Below are positions 8,539 to 15,902 of a stretch of DNA of 64,000 nt, in pieces. The translations under genes and the position numbers were made by a program. Origin of the DNA: Umezawaea sp049997955 (GTDB lineage: Bacteria; Actinomycetota; Actinomycetes; Mycobacteriales; Pseudonocardiaceae); contig JAEBDY010000014.1 in the NCBI GenBank assembly GCA_049997955.1, positions 186,001-250,000 on the forward strand. The letters run 5' to 3'. Numbering within the stretch: position 1 is the stretch's first letter; every line of letters starts with the position of its first letter. Below the pieces are notes generated by a model, which saw only the letters and a list, made by a program, of their open reading frames with translations, did no database searches and was not told where the DNA came from.

Positions 8539-9021
8539 GTGAACGTCGAGGTGACGCCGCTACCGGGGATCGGCACCCGCCAGGACTTCATGATCCGAGC
8601 GGCCCGCCGGATCGGGGTGATCACCTACCGCGACGGCAAGTTCGAACTGATCGTCTCGAAGACGGACGACCCCGACGCGTGCATGGCGTCCATACCGCTG
8701 ACCCCCGCGGAAGCGGGCACGCTCGCCGGCCTGCTCGGCGCGCCGCAACTGGTGGCGCACCTGGAGAACCAGCACAGCGAGGTCACCGGGATCGACACCA
8801 AGCAGTTCCCGATCGTCCCCGGCTCGCACTTCGACGGCAAGGAACTGGGCGACACCCAGCTGCGCACCAGGACCGGCTCGTCCATCGTCGCCGTCGTGCG
8901 CGCGGGCACCGTGCACCCCTCGCCGCGCCCGGACTTCGTGTTCGGCGGCGGTGACCTCGTCGTGGTCGTCGGCACGTCGGAGGGTCTCGCGTCGTCGGCC
9001 GAGATCCTGGGCGGTGGCTGA
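8539..9021 (+). CDS. TrkA-C (RCK_C) regulatory subunit of a K+/H+ antiporter, KhtT-like
   Basis: 160 residues. The N-terminal half (residues 1-75) resembles the unique N-domain of KhtT-type proteins, beginning MNVEVTPLPGIGTRQDF. The C-terminal half is a TrkA-C domain (IVPGSHFDGKELGDTQL, SIVAVVRAGTVHPSPRPDF, GGGDLVVVVGT) that in this family binds nucleotides and gates the partner. It ends 6 bp before the start of an integral-membrane CPA2 exchanger, so the two should form a cytosolic-plus-membrane antiport complex. Substrate choice (K+ efflux) is inferred from the KhtTU pairing and was not tested here. Confidence 0.9.
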   Translation: MNVEVTPLPGIGTRQDFMIRAARRIGVITYRDGKFELIVSKTDDPDACMASIPLTPAEAGTLAGLLGAPQLVAHLENQHSEVTGIDTKQFPIVPGSHFDGKELGDTQLRTRTGSSIVAVVRAGTVHPSPRPDFVFGGGDLVVVVGTSEGLASSAEILGGG

Positions 9022-9027
9022 GCACCC

Positions 9028-10215
9028 GTGCACACGACGGCGATCGCACTGATCCAACTCGGGGCGGTCTTCTTCGGCTTGGGCCTGCTCGGCCGAGTCG
9101 CGTGGAAGATCGGCATCTCCCCCATCCCGCTCTACCTGATCGGCGGCCTGGCCTTCGGGCACGGCGGCCTGGTCCCGCTGGACGGCATCGAGGAGTTCAC
9201 CCACATCGCCAGCGAGATCGGCGTGGTGCTGCTCCTGCTGCTGCTCGGTCTGGAGTACTCGGCGAGCGAGCTGGTGACCGGTCTGAAGCGGTCGTGGATG
9301 GCCGGTCTCCTCGACATCGTGCTGAACGCGACGCCGGGCGCGGTCGCGGGTCTGCTGCTGGGCTGGGGCCCGGTCGGCGCGCTCGCGATGGCGGGCGTCA
9401 CCTACATCTCGTCCTCCGGCATCATCGCGAAGGTCCTCGGCGACCTCGGGCGGCTCGGCAACCGGGAGACCCCGGTCGTGCTGTCGGTGCTGGTGTTCGA
9501 GGACCTGGCGATGGCCGTGTACCTGCCTATCCTGACCGCCGTGCTGGCGGGCGTCAGCTTCCTCGGCGGCATGAGCGCGGTGGGCATCTCGCTGGCCGCG
9601 ATCACGGTGGTGCTGGTGATCGCGCTGAAGTACGGCCGGTTCGTGTCGGCGATCGTGGACAGCCCGGACCACGAGGTGTTCCTGCTCAAGGTCCTCGGCT
9701 CGGCGCTGCTGGTGGCGGGCATCGCCTCGCAGCTCCAGGTGTCCGCGGCGGTCGGCGCGTTCCTGCTGGGCATCGCGATCTCCGGCTCCACGGCGGAGAA
9801 CGCGACCCGGATGCTCGAACCGCTGCGCGACCTGTTCGCGGCCGTGTTCTTCGTCGTGTTCGGCCTCAACACCAACCCCGCGTCGATCCCGCCGGTGCTC
9901 GGCGCGGCCGTGGCGCTGGCCGTGGTGACGACGCTGACGAAGGTCGCGACCGGCTGGTGGGCGGCGAAGAAGCAGGGCATCGCCAAGATGGGCCGGGCCC
10001 GCGCCGGCGCGGCTCTGGTGGCGCGCGGCGAGTTCTCGATCGTCATCGCCGGCCTGACCGTGGCGTCCGGCGCGGTGGACGAGAAGCTGGCCGCGCTGGC
10101 GACGGCGTACGTGCTGCTGATGGCGGTGCTGGGGCCGGTGGCGGCGCGCATCGTGGAGCCGGTGGTCGGGCTGGTGCGCAAGCGCCGCGGGGTCTCGGAG
10201 ACGGCAACTGCCTGA
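9028..10215 (+). CDS. CPA2 family cation/proton antiporter, KhtU-like
   Basis: 395 residues with about 12 hydrophobic segments and the Na_H_Exchanger fold. Recognisable parts are PIPLYLIGGLAFG near residue 32, the GVVLLLLLLGLEYS segment, and the ISSSGIIAKVL stretch followed by the conserved acidic residue in VLVFEDLAM, the expected ion-binding helix. The C-terminal helices carry ARGEFSIVIAGL. There is no C-terminal TrkA-N domain; that function is supplied by the upstream gene, 6 bp away. The GTG at 9028 is taken as the start. The likely job is potassium or other monovalent cation efflux in exchange for protons under alkaline or electrophile stress, inferred from the family. Confidence 0.9.
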   Translation: MHTTAIALIQLGAVFFGLGLLGRVAWKIGISPIPLYLIGGLAFGHGGLVPLDGIEEFTHIASEIGVVLLLLLLGLEYSASELVTGLKRSWMAGLLDIVLNATPGAVAGLLLGWGPVGALAMAGVTYISSSGIIAKVLGDLGRLGNRETPVVLSVLVFEDLAMAVYLPILTAVLAGVSFLGGMSAVGISLAAITVVLVIALKYGRFVSAIVDSPDHEVFLLKVLGSALLVAGIASQLQVSAAVGAFLLGIAISGSTAENATRMLEPLRDLFAAVFFVVFGLNTNPASIPPVLGAAVALAVVTTLTKVATGWWAAKKQGIAKMGRARAGAALVARGEFSIVIAGLTVASGAVDEKLAALATAYVLLMAVLGPVAARIVEPVVGLVRKRRGVSETATA

Positions 10216-10316
10216 ATCGACTACGGCATTCGGGTGAATCCCCGTATCTGGGCGGACTTCGGCGTCTCACTACGTGCATAGGTTGACCGCCATCACCGTC
10301 CCCGAAGGGGGTCGTC

Positions 10317-11483
10317 ATGTCACAGCCGACGAGCACCGAGACCACCGGTCGCTACCTGGTGCTCCTAGAGAACAACTCCACCGCCGCGGGCGTCCGCGAG
10401 CTGGACCGCGTCGCGGGCATCCAGGTCGCGACCACGGCCGACACCGTGGCCGAGCAGATCGCGGGCGCGGACGGGGTGATCTTCCACGAGTTGGGCATCG
10501 CGCTCGTGGAGGCCAACGCCGACCAGCTCCCCGGCCTGAACCGCGCGGTCGGCGAGCCCGGCCCGGTGCTCGCCGTGGAGGCCGAGCGGGTCGTGCACGC
10601 CATCACCGCGGAAGCGGACGCCACCGTGTCCGCCGTCGACGAGAGCGTCTTCACCTGGGGCCTGCAGGCCGTGGGCGCGAACCTCAGCACCGCCACCGGC
10701 AAGGGCGTCCGGGTCGCGGTGCTGGACACCGGGTTCACCGTGGCGCACCCGGACTTCGCCGGGCGCACCGTCACCACCAGCTCGTTCATCAACGGCGAGA
10801 CGGTGGACGACGCGCACGGCCACGGCACGCACTGCATCGGGACGGCGTGCGGTCCTCGCAAGCCCGCGAGCGGCCCCGGCTACGGCGTCGCGCACGAGGC
10901 CGAGATCTACGCGGGCAAGGTGCTCAGCAACGCGGGCTCCGGCTCGGACGGCGGCATCCTCGCGGGCATCGAGTGGGCCATCGCCAACGGGTGCGCGATC
11001 GTCTCCATGTCGTTGGGCGCCACCATCCGGCCCGGCACGCCGCACTCGGCGATCTTCGAGCAGGCCGCGTCGCGCGCGCTGGCGAAGGGGACGCTGATCG
11101 TGGCCGCCTCGGGCAACGACAGCCGCCGTCCGGGAACCGTGTCGCCCGTGGGGCACCCGGCCAACTGCCCGTCGATCATGGCGGTCGGGGCGGTCGACGT
11201 GCAGCGCGGCATCGCGTTCTTCTCCTGCGGCACGGTCGACACCGTCGGAGCGGTCGACGTGGTCGCCCCCGGTGTGGACGTGCACTCCAGCTGGAAGGCC
11301 GGGGGCACGAAGCGGTTGCAGGGCACCAGCATGGCGACTCCGCACGTCGCGGGCGTCGCGGCGCTGATGGCGGAGAAGTACGGCTCCCGCGGGTTCGAGC
11401 TGTGGGCCCGGCTCGCGCAGACCGCGCGCCGACTTCCCTTGCCTTCCACGGATGTCGGTGCAGGATTGGTGCAAGCTCCCTGA
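10317..11483 (+). CDS. S8 family subtilisin-like serine peptidase, no signal peptide
   Basis: 388 residues. The catalytic triad is complete: Asp137 in VAVLDTGF, His169 in DDAHGHGTHCIGTA and Ser338 in QGTSMATPHVAGVAALMA; the oxyanion Asn267 is in AASGND. The N-terminal ~110 residues form a separate domain before the protease and could be an inhibitory propeptide. No signal peptide or transmembrane segment is visible, so the protein appears cytoplasmic or uses another route. The start is ATG 10317 with a GGGGG run upstream. A small gene begins 20 bp downstream, a partner often seen beside such subtilases, but here it carries a frameshift. Substrates are unknown. Confidence 0.9.
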   Translation: MSQPTSTETTGRYLVLLENNSTAAGVRELDRVAGIQVATTADTVAEQIAGADGVIFHELGIALVEANADQLPGLNRAVGEPGPVLAVEAERVVHAITAEADATVSAVDESVFTWGLQAVGANLSTATGKGVRVAVLDTGFTVAHPDFAGRTVTTSSFINGETVDDAHGHGTHCIGTACGPRKPASGPGYGVAHEAEIYAGKVLSNAGSGSDGGILAGIEWAIANGCAIVSMSLGATIRPGTPHSAIFEQAASRALAKGTLIVAASGNDSRRPGTVSPVGHPANCPSIMAVGAVDVQRGIAFFSCGTVDTVGAVDVVAPGVDVHSSWKAGGTKRLQGTSMATPHVAGVAALMAEKYGSRGFELWARLAQTARRLPLPSTDVGAGLVQAP

Positions 11484-11503
11484 GGTGCGCCAGGAGGTCG
11501 CCG

Positions 11504-11730
11504 GTGGACAAGGTCGTGATCTCGATCGCCGACGACAGCCTGGAACGGCTGCCCGCCGTCGTCGCGGAGTTGACGGCGGCGGGCCTCGTCGTGGACGACG
11601 TGCTGGAAGCGCTGGGGATGGTGACCGGGGCGGCGGAGGCATCGGCGGTCCGAGGGCTGGCCGCGGTGCCGGGGTGGCGGCGGTGGAGCCGCAGCGGGTC
11701 GTGGGGATCGTGCCGCCGGACGAGGTCTGA
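11504..11730 (+). pseudogene. Small subtilase-associated protein, frameshifted
   Basis: A GTG at 11504 follows an AGGAGG-type site by 6 nt and encodes VDKVVISIADDSLERLPAVV..., continuing in frame to about residue 58 (GLAAVPG). The natural continuation GVAAVEPQRVVGIVPPDEV followed by a stop at 11730 lies in another frame. The switch falls at CCGGGGTGG near 11675; one extra G there would restore a continuous protein of about 75 residues. The predicted intact product looks like the small partner that commonly follows this type of S8 peptidase. Whether the missing base is real decay or a sequencing error in a G run cannot be told from this sequence alone. Confidence 0.7.
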
Positions 11731-11921
11731 GGCTTCCGGAACCGTCGGAACCCGGTCGTGCCGCGTCGGTGGTCTCACGAGCGGGGGACGTCCGTCGAAC
11801 GCGGGAACCGGCTCTCGGCACTGCTGGTCGCAGCCCTTCTTCGTGCCTGTGGCGAGGGTGGGAAGATGGGCCGCACGACCGCGGCGCGCTGGTGCGCGAG
11901 TCCGAGCCAGAGGTATCGGCA

Positions 11922-11937
11922 TCGAACAAGTGTTCTA
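11922..11937. promoter_or_regulatory. LexA-like (SOS) box
   Basis: TCGAACAAGTGTTCTA matches the Gram-positive and actinobacterial SOS operator pattern, GAAC and GTTC separated by four bases with flanking T/A. It sits 47 bp upstream of the next start codon and directly abuts TATGCTATGG, a possible -10 element, so LexA bound here could block the promoter. Confidence 0.55.
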
Positions 11938-11983
11938 TGCTATGGCCGGGTCGAGCCGGTATTGCTAGAGAGGAAACCAGAAC

Positions 11984-12463
11984 GTGTCTAACACGCTCAC
12001 GGAGCAGAGTGACCAGGTAGACGCGGTGGAAGCCAAGGATTCGGCGGCCCCCGAGGCCGTGGTGGAGTCGGTTCCCGCGGCGAAGCCCGTGCCGAGTGCC
12101 GTGGTGAAGCCGGTGGTGGAAACGCCGGACGAGCCGGTCGCGGACGAGGCGCCCGCCAAGCCGGTCAAGCGGGCCAAGAGCACGGCGAAGAAGACCCGGA
12201 CCGTCGAGCTGACGCTGACGGTCACCGGAACCATGGACGGCGACTGGCAGGCCGACCTGCTGCACGGCACCCAGCGTGTCGTGCAGGGCCTCACCATCCC
12301 GGCCATCGCGGTGTCCAAGGCCGCCAAGGAGCTGCACGAGGACATCTTCAGCGGCATCGAGACGGTGCTGGAGGCGGCGCGCGACCAGCACCGCACCCGC
12401 ATGGAGGAGCTCGAGGCCGAACTGGCGAAGGTCAAGCAGGCGCTGGCCGAGCTGAGCGACTGA
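11984..12463 (+). CDS. Ala/Lys/Pro-rich protein with C-terminal coiled coil (DUF6319-like)
   Basis: 159 residues. The first ~70 residues are low-complexity and rich in Ala, Pro, Val and Lys, ending in a basic stretch (KRAKSTAKKTRTVE). A compact region follows (VELTLTVTGTMDGDWQADLL, HGTQRVVQGLTIPAIAV), then a C-terminal helix with heptad character (RMEELEAELAKVKQALAELS). It resembles actinobacterial DUF6319 proteins, though I hold that label loosely. Possible roles for a basic-tail plus coiled-coil protein include nucleoid or envelope association, which is speculation. A LexA-like box and a possible -10 element lie just upstream, and a strong terminator follows. Confidence 0.75.
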   Translation: MSNTLTEQSDQVDAVEAKDSAAPEAVVESVPAAKPVPSAVVKPVVETPDEPVADEAPAKPVKRAKSTAKKTRTVELTLTVTGTMDGDWQADLLHGTQRVVQGLTIPAIAVSKAAKELHEDIFSGIETVLEAARDQHRTRMEELEAELAKVKQALAELSD

Positions 12464-12476
12464 CCTCTTGACGACG

Positions 12477-12509
12477 AAGGGCCCCTCCCGGTGTTCGGGA
12501 GGGGCCCTT
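12477..12509. terminator. Strong convergent terminator hairpin
   Basis: A perfect 14-bp stem (AAGGGCCCCTCCCG and its complement) with a 5-nt loop lies between the stop of the coiled-coil protein gene and the stop of the convergent oxidoreductase gene. It probably ends both transcripts. Confidence 0.8.
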
Positions 12510-12517
12510 CCGCGTGG

Positions 12518-13477
12518 CTAGCAGTTCGGGTCCAGCAGGAGCTTGCCGCTGGTGCGGCGGGCCCGCAGGTCCTCGTGCGCCTGCCGCACCTCGGACATGG
12601 CGTACTCGCCGCCGGGGACGGTGCGCAGCTTGCCGTCCAGCACCAAGGCGAACAGCTCGTCCATCGCCTGGTGCACGACGCGGCCGGGCAGGCGGAACGC
12701 GTGCGGCAACCACATGCCGATGACGGCCGTGGAGTGCACGAGCAGCTTGCCGGGCTCGACCGGCTCGGGCTTCTCGCGGCTGGCCATGCCGTAGAACGCG
12801 AGCCTGCCGAACGGGCCGAGCGCGGCGAGGCTCTGGTCGGTGACCGTGCCGCCGGTCATGTCGAGCACGATGTCGACGCGGCGGCCGTTGTTGGCCTCCT
12901 TCAACGCGTCCGTCATGTTCTCCTCGGTCGAGGAGATCGCCACGTCGGCGCCGAGGTCGAGCGCCAACTCGCGCTTGTCCTCGGTGCTCGCGGTCGCGAT
13001 GACGCGGCCCGCGCCCCACAGCTTCGCCAGCTGCACGGCGATCGAGCCGACCCCGCCCGCGGCGGCGTGCACGACGACGCTCTCGCCCTCGGCCAGGTGC
13101 GCGCTGCGGCGGAGCAGCAGCCACGCCGTCGCGCCCTGCACGACCATGCTGAGCGCGGTCAGGTCGTCCACGCCGTCCGGCACCTCGAACGTCGTCGCGG
13201 CGGGCGCGACGGCCTTCTGCGCGTACCCGCCGCCACCGCTGGTCAGCGCGACCACGCGGCGGCCGTCCTGGGTGCGTCCGGCGATCTCGCCGCCGGGCAC
13301 CAGCGGCAGCTCCATCTTCGCCAGGTAGGAGTTCTCGGCCTGGTGGGTGTCGGCGTAGTTGAGGCCGGCGCGGCTGACGTCGATCAGCACCTCGCCCGGA
13401 CCCGCGACGGGGTCGGGCAGCTCGGTCTCGGTGAGGACCTCGGGACCGCCGAACTCGGTGATCTGGATGGCACGCAC
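12518..13477 (-). CDS. NADPH:quinone oxidoreductase / zinc-less alcohol dehydrogenase family
   Basis: 319 residues of the medium-chain dehydrogenase/reductase superfamily. An ADH_N-like domain (IQITEFGGPEVLTETELPDP, GRAGLNYADTHQ-type motif) precedes the Rossmann segment AAAGGVGSIAVQLAKLWGA that binds NADPH. The zinc-ligand cysteines of true alcohol dehydrogenases are absent, as in quinone oxidoreductases. I place the start at GTG 13477, where AGGAGG lies a few bases upstream overlapping the end of the preceding gene; a longer frame to 13612 has unrelated N-terminal sequence. It is the second gene of a two-gene unit with the SDR at 13483-14286 (5-bp gap). The substrate is unknown. Confidence 0.9.
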   Translation of the reverse strand: MRAIQITEFGGPEVLTETELPDPVAGPGEVLIDVSRAGLNYADTHQAENSYLAKMELPLVPGGEIAGRTQDGRRVVALTSGGGGYAQKAVAPAATTFEVPDGVDDLTALSMVVQGATAWLLLRRSAHLAEGESVVVHAAAGGVGSIAVQLAKLWGAGRVIATASTEDKRELALDLGADVAISSTEENMTDALKEANNGRRVDIVLDMTGGTVTDQSLAALGPFGRLAFYGMASREKPEPVEPGKLLVHSTAVIGMWLPHAFRLPGRVVHQAMDELFALVLDGKLRTVPGGEYAMSEVRQAHEDLRARRTSGKLLLDPNC

Positions 13478-13482
13478 TGGTG

Positions 13483-14286
13483 TCAGGCCTCCTGTCCGGT
13501 CGCGAAAGCGCCGGGGTCGACGGGCATGCGCTCGCCGGTCGCGGAACGCGGGCCGGGAGCGTTGCGGAAGGTGAACGGCTGCGACTCGCGGCCGGGCACG
13601 ACGAACCAGCACTCGCCGGTGCCGGTCGACTCGGCGATCGCCATGAACGCCGTCACGACGTCGGAGACCTCCATGATCGGCATGTTCGTCGATTCGAGCT
13701 GCGCGCGGAACGGCGTGATGATGGCCGTGTCGGCGAACGACGGGCAGAGCGCGTTGACCCGCACGCGGTCGCGGACCAACGACGGCGCCAGCGACCGGAC
13801 GAGTCCCACGACGGCGGTCTTGTTCGCCCCGTAGATCGGGTCGAGGGGCGTCGGCGTGATGCCCGCCATGCTGGCGGTCGCGATGATCTGGCCGTGGCTC
13901 GCGCGCAACGCGGGCAGCGCGGCGTGCACGCCGTAGACCACGCCGTCGAGGTTGATGCCCATGACGGTGCGGTAGCGCTCGGGGTCGAAGTCGGAGCCGA
14001 GGCCGAAGCCGGTCGAGATGCCCGCGTTGAGCGCCACGATGTCGAGCGAGCCGAACCGCTCCACCGCCGTCGCGACGGCGGCCTTGCTGTGCTCGGGGTC
14101 GCGCACGTCGCAGTGCACGTACAGGCCGTCGACCTCGTCGGCGATCACCTTGCCCCGGTCGCCGTCGATGTCGGCGACGACGACCCGCGCCCCCGCTTCG
14201 GCGAGACGCCGGGAGACCCCGGCGCCGATTCCGTTCGCCGCACCGGTGATCAGCGCGACCTTGCCGTCGAACCTGCGGTCCTCCAC
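13483..14286 (-). CDS. Short-chain dehydrogenase/reductase
   Basis: A classical SDR of 267 residues. It has the cofactor motif TGAANGIG near the N-terminus, the NAG motif (ALNAGIS), the active-site Ser in ATASMAG and the YGANK motif (Tyr and Lys). The acidic residue after strand 2 (ADIDGD) favours NAD. Start choice is open: GTG at 14286 has AGGAGG 9 nt upstream, whereas TTG at 14292 is only 3 nt from it, so the GTG is preferred. The C-terminal ~50 residues extend beyond the usual SDR core. A palindromic TetR-type operator (14311-14328) lies just upstream, so a TetR protein probably controls this gene and the downstream oxidoreductase. Confidence 0.88.
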   Translation of the reverse strand: MEDRRFDGKVALITGAANGIGAGVSRRLAEAGARVVVADIDGDRGKVIADEVDGLYVHCDVRDPEHSKAAVATAVERFGSLDIVALNAGISTGFGLGSDFDPERYRTVMGINLDGVVYGVHAALPALRASHGQIIATASMAGITPTPLDPIYGANKTAVVGLVRSLAPSLVRDRVRVNALCPSFADTAIITPFRAQLESTNMPIMEVSDVVTAFMAIAESTGTGECWFVVPGRESQPFTFRNAPGPRSATGERMPVDPGAFATGQEA

Positions 14287-14310
14287 CGGCAAAAACCTCC
14301 TCGTGACTAC

Positions 14311-14328
14311 ATTCCGACCAGTCGGTAT
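14311..14328. promoter_or_regulatory. TetR-type operator palindrome
   Basis: ATTCCGACCAGTCGGTAT is an almost perfect 18-bp palindrome of the ATACCGAC...GTCGGTAT type, which is common for TetR-family repressors of oxidoreductase genes. It lies about 25 bp upstream of the SDR start codon on the minus strand. It differs from the CTAAGCG palindromes nearby, so a different regulator is implied. Confidence 0.6.
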
Positions 14329-14387
14329 GGTCCCGGTGACATGCTATGCCGTCAAGCTGGCGCGAGCCAGCCCGCGCGGAGTAGTTT

Positions 14388-14403
14388 CTAAGCGCTTGCT
14401 TAG
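14388..14403. promoter_or_regulatory. CTAAGC-N4-GCTTAG operator, copy 1
   Basis: CTAAGCGCTTGCTTAG is a palindrome centred about 30 bp upstream of the start of the FabG-like gene. The same element occurs twice at 19064-19097 and, degenerate, at 21532-21547. TetR-family repressors of acyl-CoA genes use palindromes of this size. Confidence 0.65.
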
Positions 14404-14424
14404 CTCTCGTTCAAGGAGGAACCA

Positions 14425-15189
14425 GTGGCTGCAGAAACCGCTTCGCGGGTAGCGATCGTCACCGGCGCGGCACGTGGCATCGGCGCCGCGACCGCGTGGC
14501 GGCTGGCGCAGGACGGCTTCGCCGTCGCGCTCCTCGACCTGGACGTGCAGAGCTGCGCCGACGCCGCCGAGAAGATCAACGCCTCCGGCGGGCGCGCACT
14601 CGCCGCGGCCGTGGACGTCAGCGACTCGGAGCAGGTCGCCGCGGTCGTGCAGAAGGTCGCCGACGAACTGGGCGCCCCGACCGTCCTCGTCAACAACGCG
14701 GGCATCCTCCGCGACAACCTGCTGTTCAAGATGACCGACGACGACTGGGACGCCGTCATGAACGTCCACCTCCGCGGTGCGTTCCTGATGAGCCGGGCCG
14801 TCCAGAAGTTCCAGACCGAACAGGGCTGGGGCCGCATCGTCAACCTCTCCAGCACCTCGGCGCTGGGCAACCGCGGCCAGGCCAACTACGCCACGGCCAA
14901 GGCGGGCTTGCAGGGCTTCACCAAGACCCTCGCGATCGAACTCGGCAAGTTCGGCATCACCGTCAACGCCATCGCGCCGGGATTCATCGCCACCGAGATG
15001 ACCGCCGCCACCGCCGCCCGCATGAAGGTGGACTTCGAGGACTTCAAGAAGGCCGCGGCGACCCAGATCCCGGTCGCGCGCGTCGGCACGCCCGACGACA
15101 TCGCGCACACCGTCTCGTTCCTGGCCAGCGACGGCGCCGGGTTCGTGTCCGGGCAGGTCATCTACGTCGCGGGCGGACCGAAGGACTGA
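14425..15189 (+). CDS. 3-oxoacyl-ACP/CoA reductase, FabG-like SDR
   Basis: 254 residues. An SDR with TGAARGIG at the cofactor site, NNAG (VLVNNAGILRDN), catalytic Ser in NLSSTSALG, and YATAKAG holding the catalytic Tyr and Lys. The C-terminal half (IAPGFIATEMTAAT, FVSGQVIYVAGGP) is typical of FabG paralogues that reduce 3-oxoacyl thioesters. It begins after AAGGAGGAACCA and is followed 28 bp later by a MaoC hydratase gene. The pair could interconvert 3-oxoacyl-, (R)-3-hydroxyacyl- and enoyl-thioesters. The upstream CTAAGC palindrome suggests control by the TetR encoded at 19142. Confidence 0.9.
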   Translation: MAAETASRVAIVTGAARGIGAATAWRLAQDGFAVALLDLDVQSCADAAEKINASGGRALAAAVDVSDSEQVAAVVQKVADELGAPTVLVNNAGILRDNLLFKMTDDDWDAVMNVHLRGAFLMSRAVQKFQTEQGWGRIVNLSSTSALGNRGQANYATAKAGLQGFTKTLAIELGKFGITVNAIAPGFIATEMTAATAARMKVDFEDFKKAAATQIPVARVGTPDDIAHTVSFLASDGAGFVSGQVIYVAGGPKD

Positions 15190-15217
15190 GGGTCCAGAAA
15201 TCGGGAGAGGGCTTTCG

Positions 15218-15670
15218 ATGCGCGTTTTCGCTTCGCTCGACGAGTACACCGGGGCCAAGGGTGAACACCTGGGCTTCGGGGAGTGGCACGAGATCACCCA
15301 GGACGAGATCAACCTGTTCGCCGACGCCACCGGTGATCACCAGTGGATCCACATCGACCTGGAGAAGGCGGCGGCCGGACCGTTCGGGGCCCCGGTGGCC
15401 CACGGGTACCTGACGCTGTCGTTGATCCCGATGCTGGTGAAGGACATCTACACCATCGAAGGTCTGAAGATGGGGGTGAACTACGGGTTGAACAAGGTCC
15501 GGTTCCCCAGTCCGGTGGTGGTGGGGTCGCGGGTTCGGGCCGGTGCGGAGATCCTCGACGTGGTCGACTTCCCGCCGGGGAAGCAGGCCGTGGTGAAGGT
15601 GACCGTGGAGATCGACGGGAATCCCAAGCCGGGGTGCGTGGCGGAGACCGTGGTGTTGTTCGTGGCTTAG
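15218..15670 (+). CDS. MaoC family (R)-specific enoyl-CoA hydratase
   Basis: 150 residues with a single hot-dog fold. The hydratase motif is visible as FADATGDHQWIHID, with the Asp and His placed as in the (R)-hydratase active site, followed by AAAGPFGAPVAHGYLTLSL. It probably hydrates trans-2-enoyl-CoA to (R)-3-hydroxyacyl-CoA. It shares a transcript with the FabG-like reductase 28 bp upstream. Start ATG 15218 has GGGAGAGGG upstream. A hairpin repeat (15687-15820) begins 17 bp after its stop and may serve as terminator. Confidence 0.92.
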   Translation: MRVFASLDEYTGAKGEHLGFGEWHEITQDEINLFADATGDHQWIHIDLEKAAAGPFGAPVAHGYLTLSLIPMLVKDIYTIEGLKMGVNYGLNKVRFPSPVVVGSRVRAGAEILDVVDFPPGKQAVVKVTVEIDGNPKPGCVAETVVLFVA

Positions 15671-15686
15671 GTGCTTCAGGGTGGCG

Positions 15687-15820
15687 CCCCTCCGCCGACC
15701 CGCTCGCGCGATTGTCCCGATCATTTTCCTTCGGTTGTCAAGGCGGGAAAGATGCCTTGACAACCGAAGGGAAATGCTGAGGGCGCTTCGGATCGGGGCG
15801 GCGGAGGGGGACTGCGTTGG
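15687..15820 (+). repeat. Intergenic hairpin repeat family A, copy 1
   Basis: About 134 bp that recurs in reverse orientation at 27182-27318 with a modest number of mismatches. The core is a long stem: CCTTCGGTTGTCAAGGC pairs with GCCTTGACAACCGAAGG around GGGAAAGAT. Conserved flanks, one with CCGCTCGCGCGATTGT and the other with GCTTCGGATCGGGGCGGCGG, show that this is an element rather than a plain terminator. It encodes no convincing protein. It lies just downstream of the MaoC gene. Confidence 0.8.
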
Positions 15821-15902
15821 GGCTGGTTGCGTGCTATCGCGTTGGCACTGGCGGTTTGTCTGGTGCTGCGCTTCCGGCTCTCGCTTGGGCTGCTGGCGCA
15901 GG

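Noticed and set aside
15729..15780. Repeat A core considered as a plain transcription terminator
   Set aside because: The homology with the second copy extends well beyond the hairpin on both sides, so a repeated element is a better description, although it may also terminate transcription.
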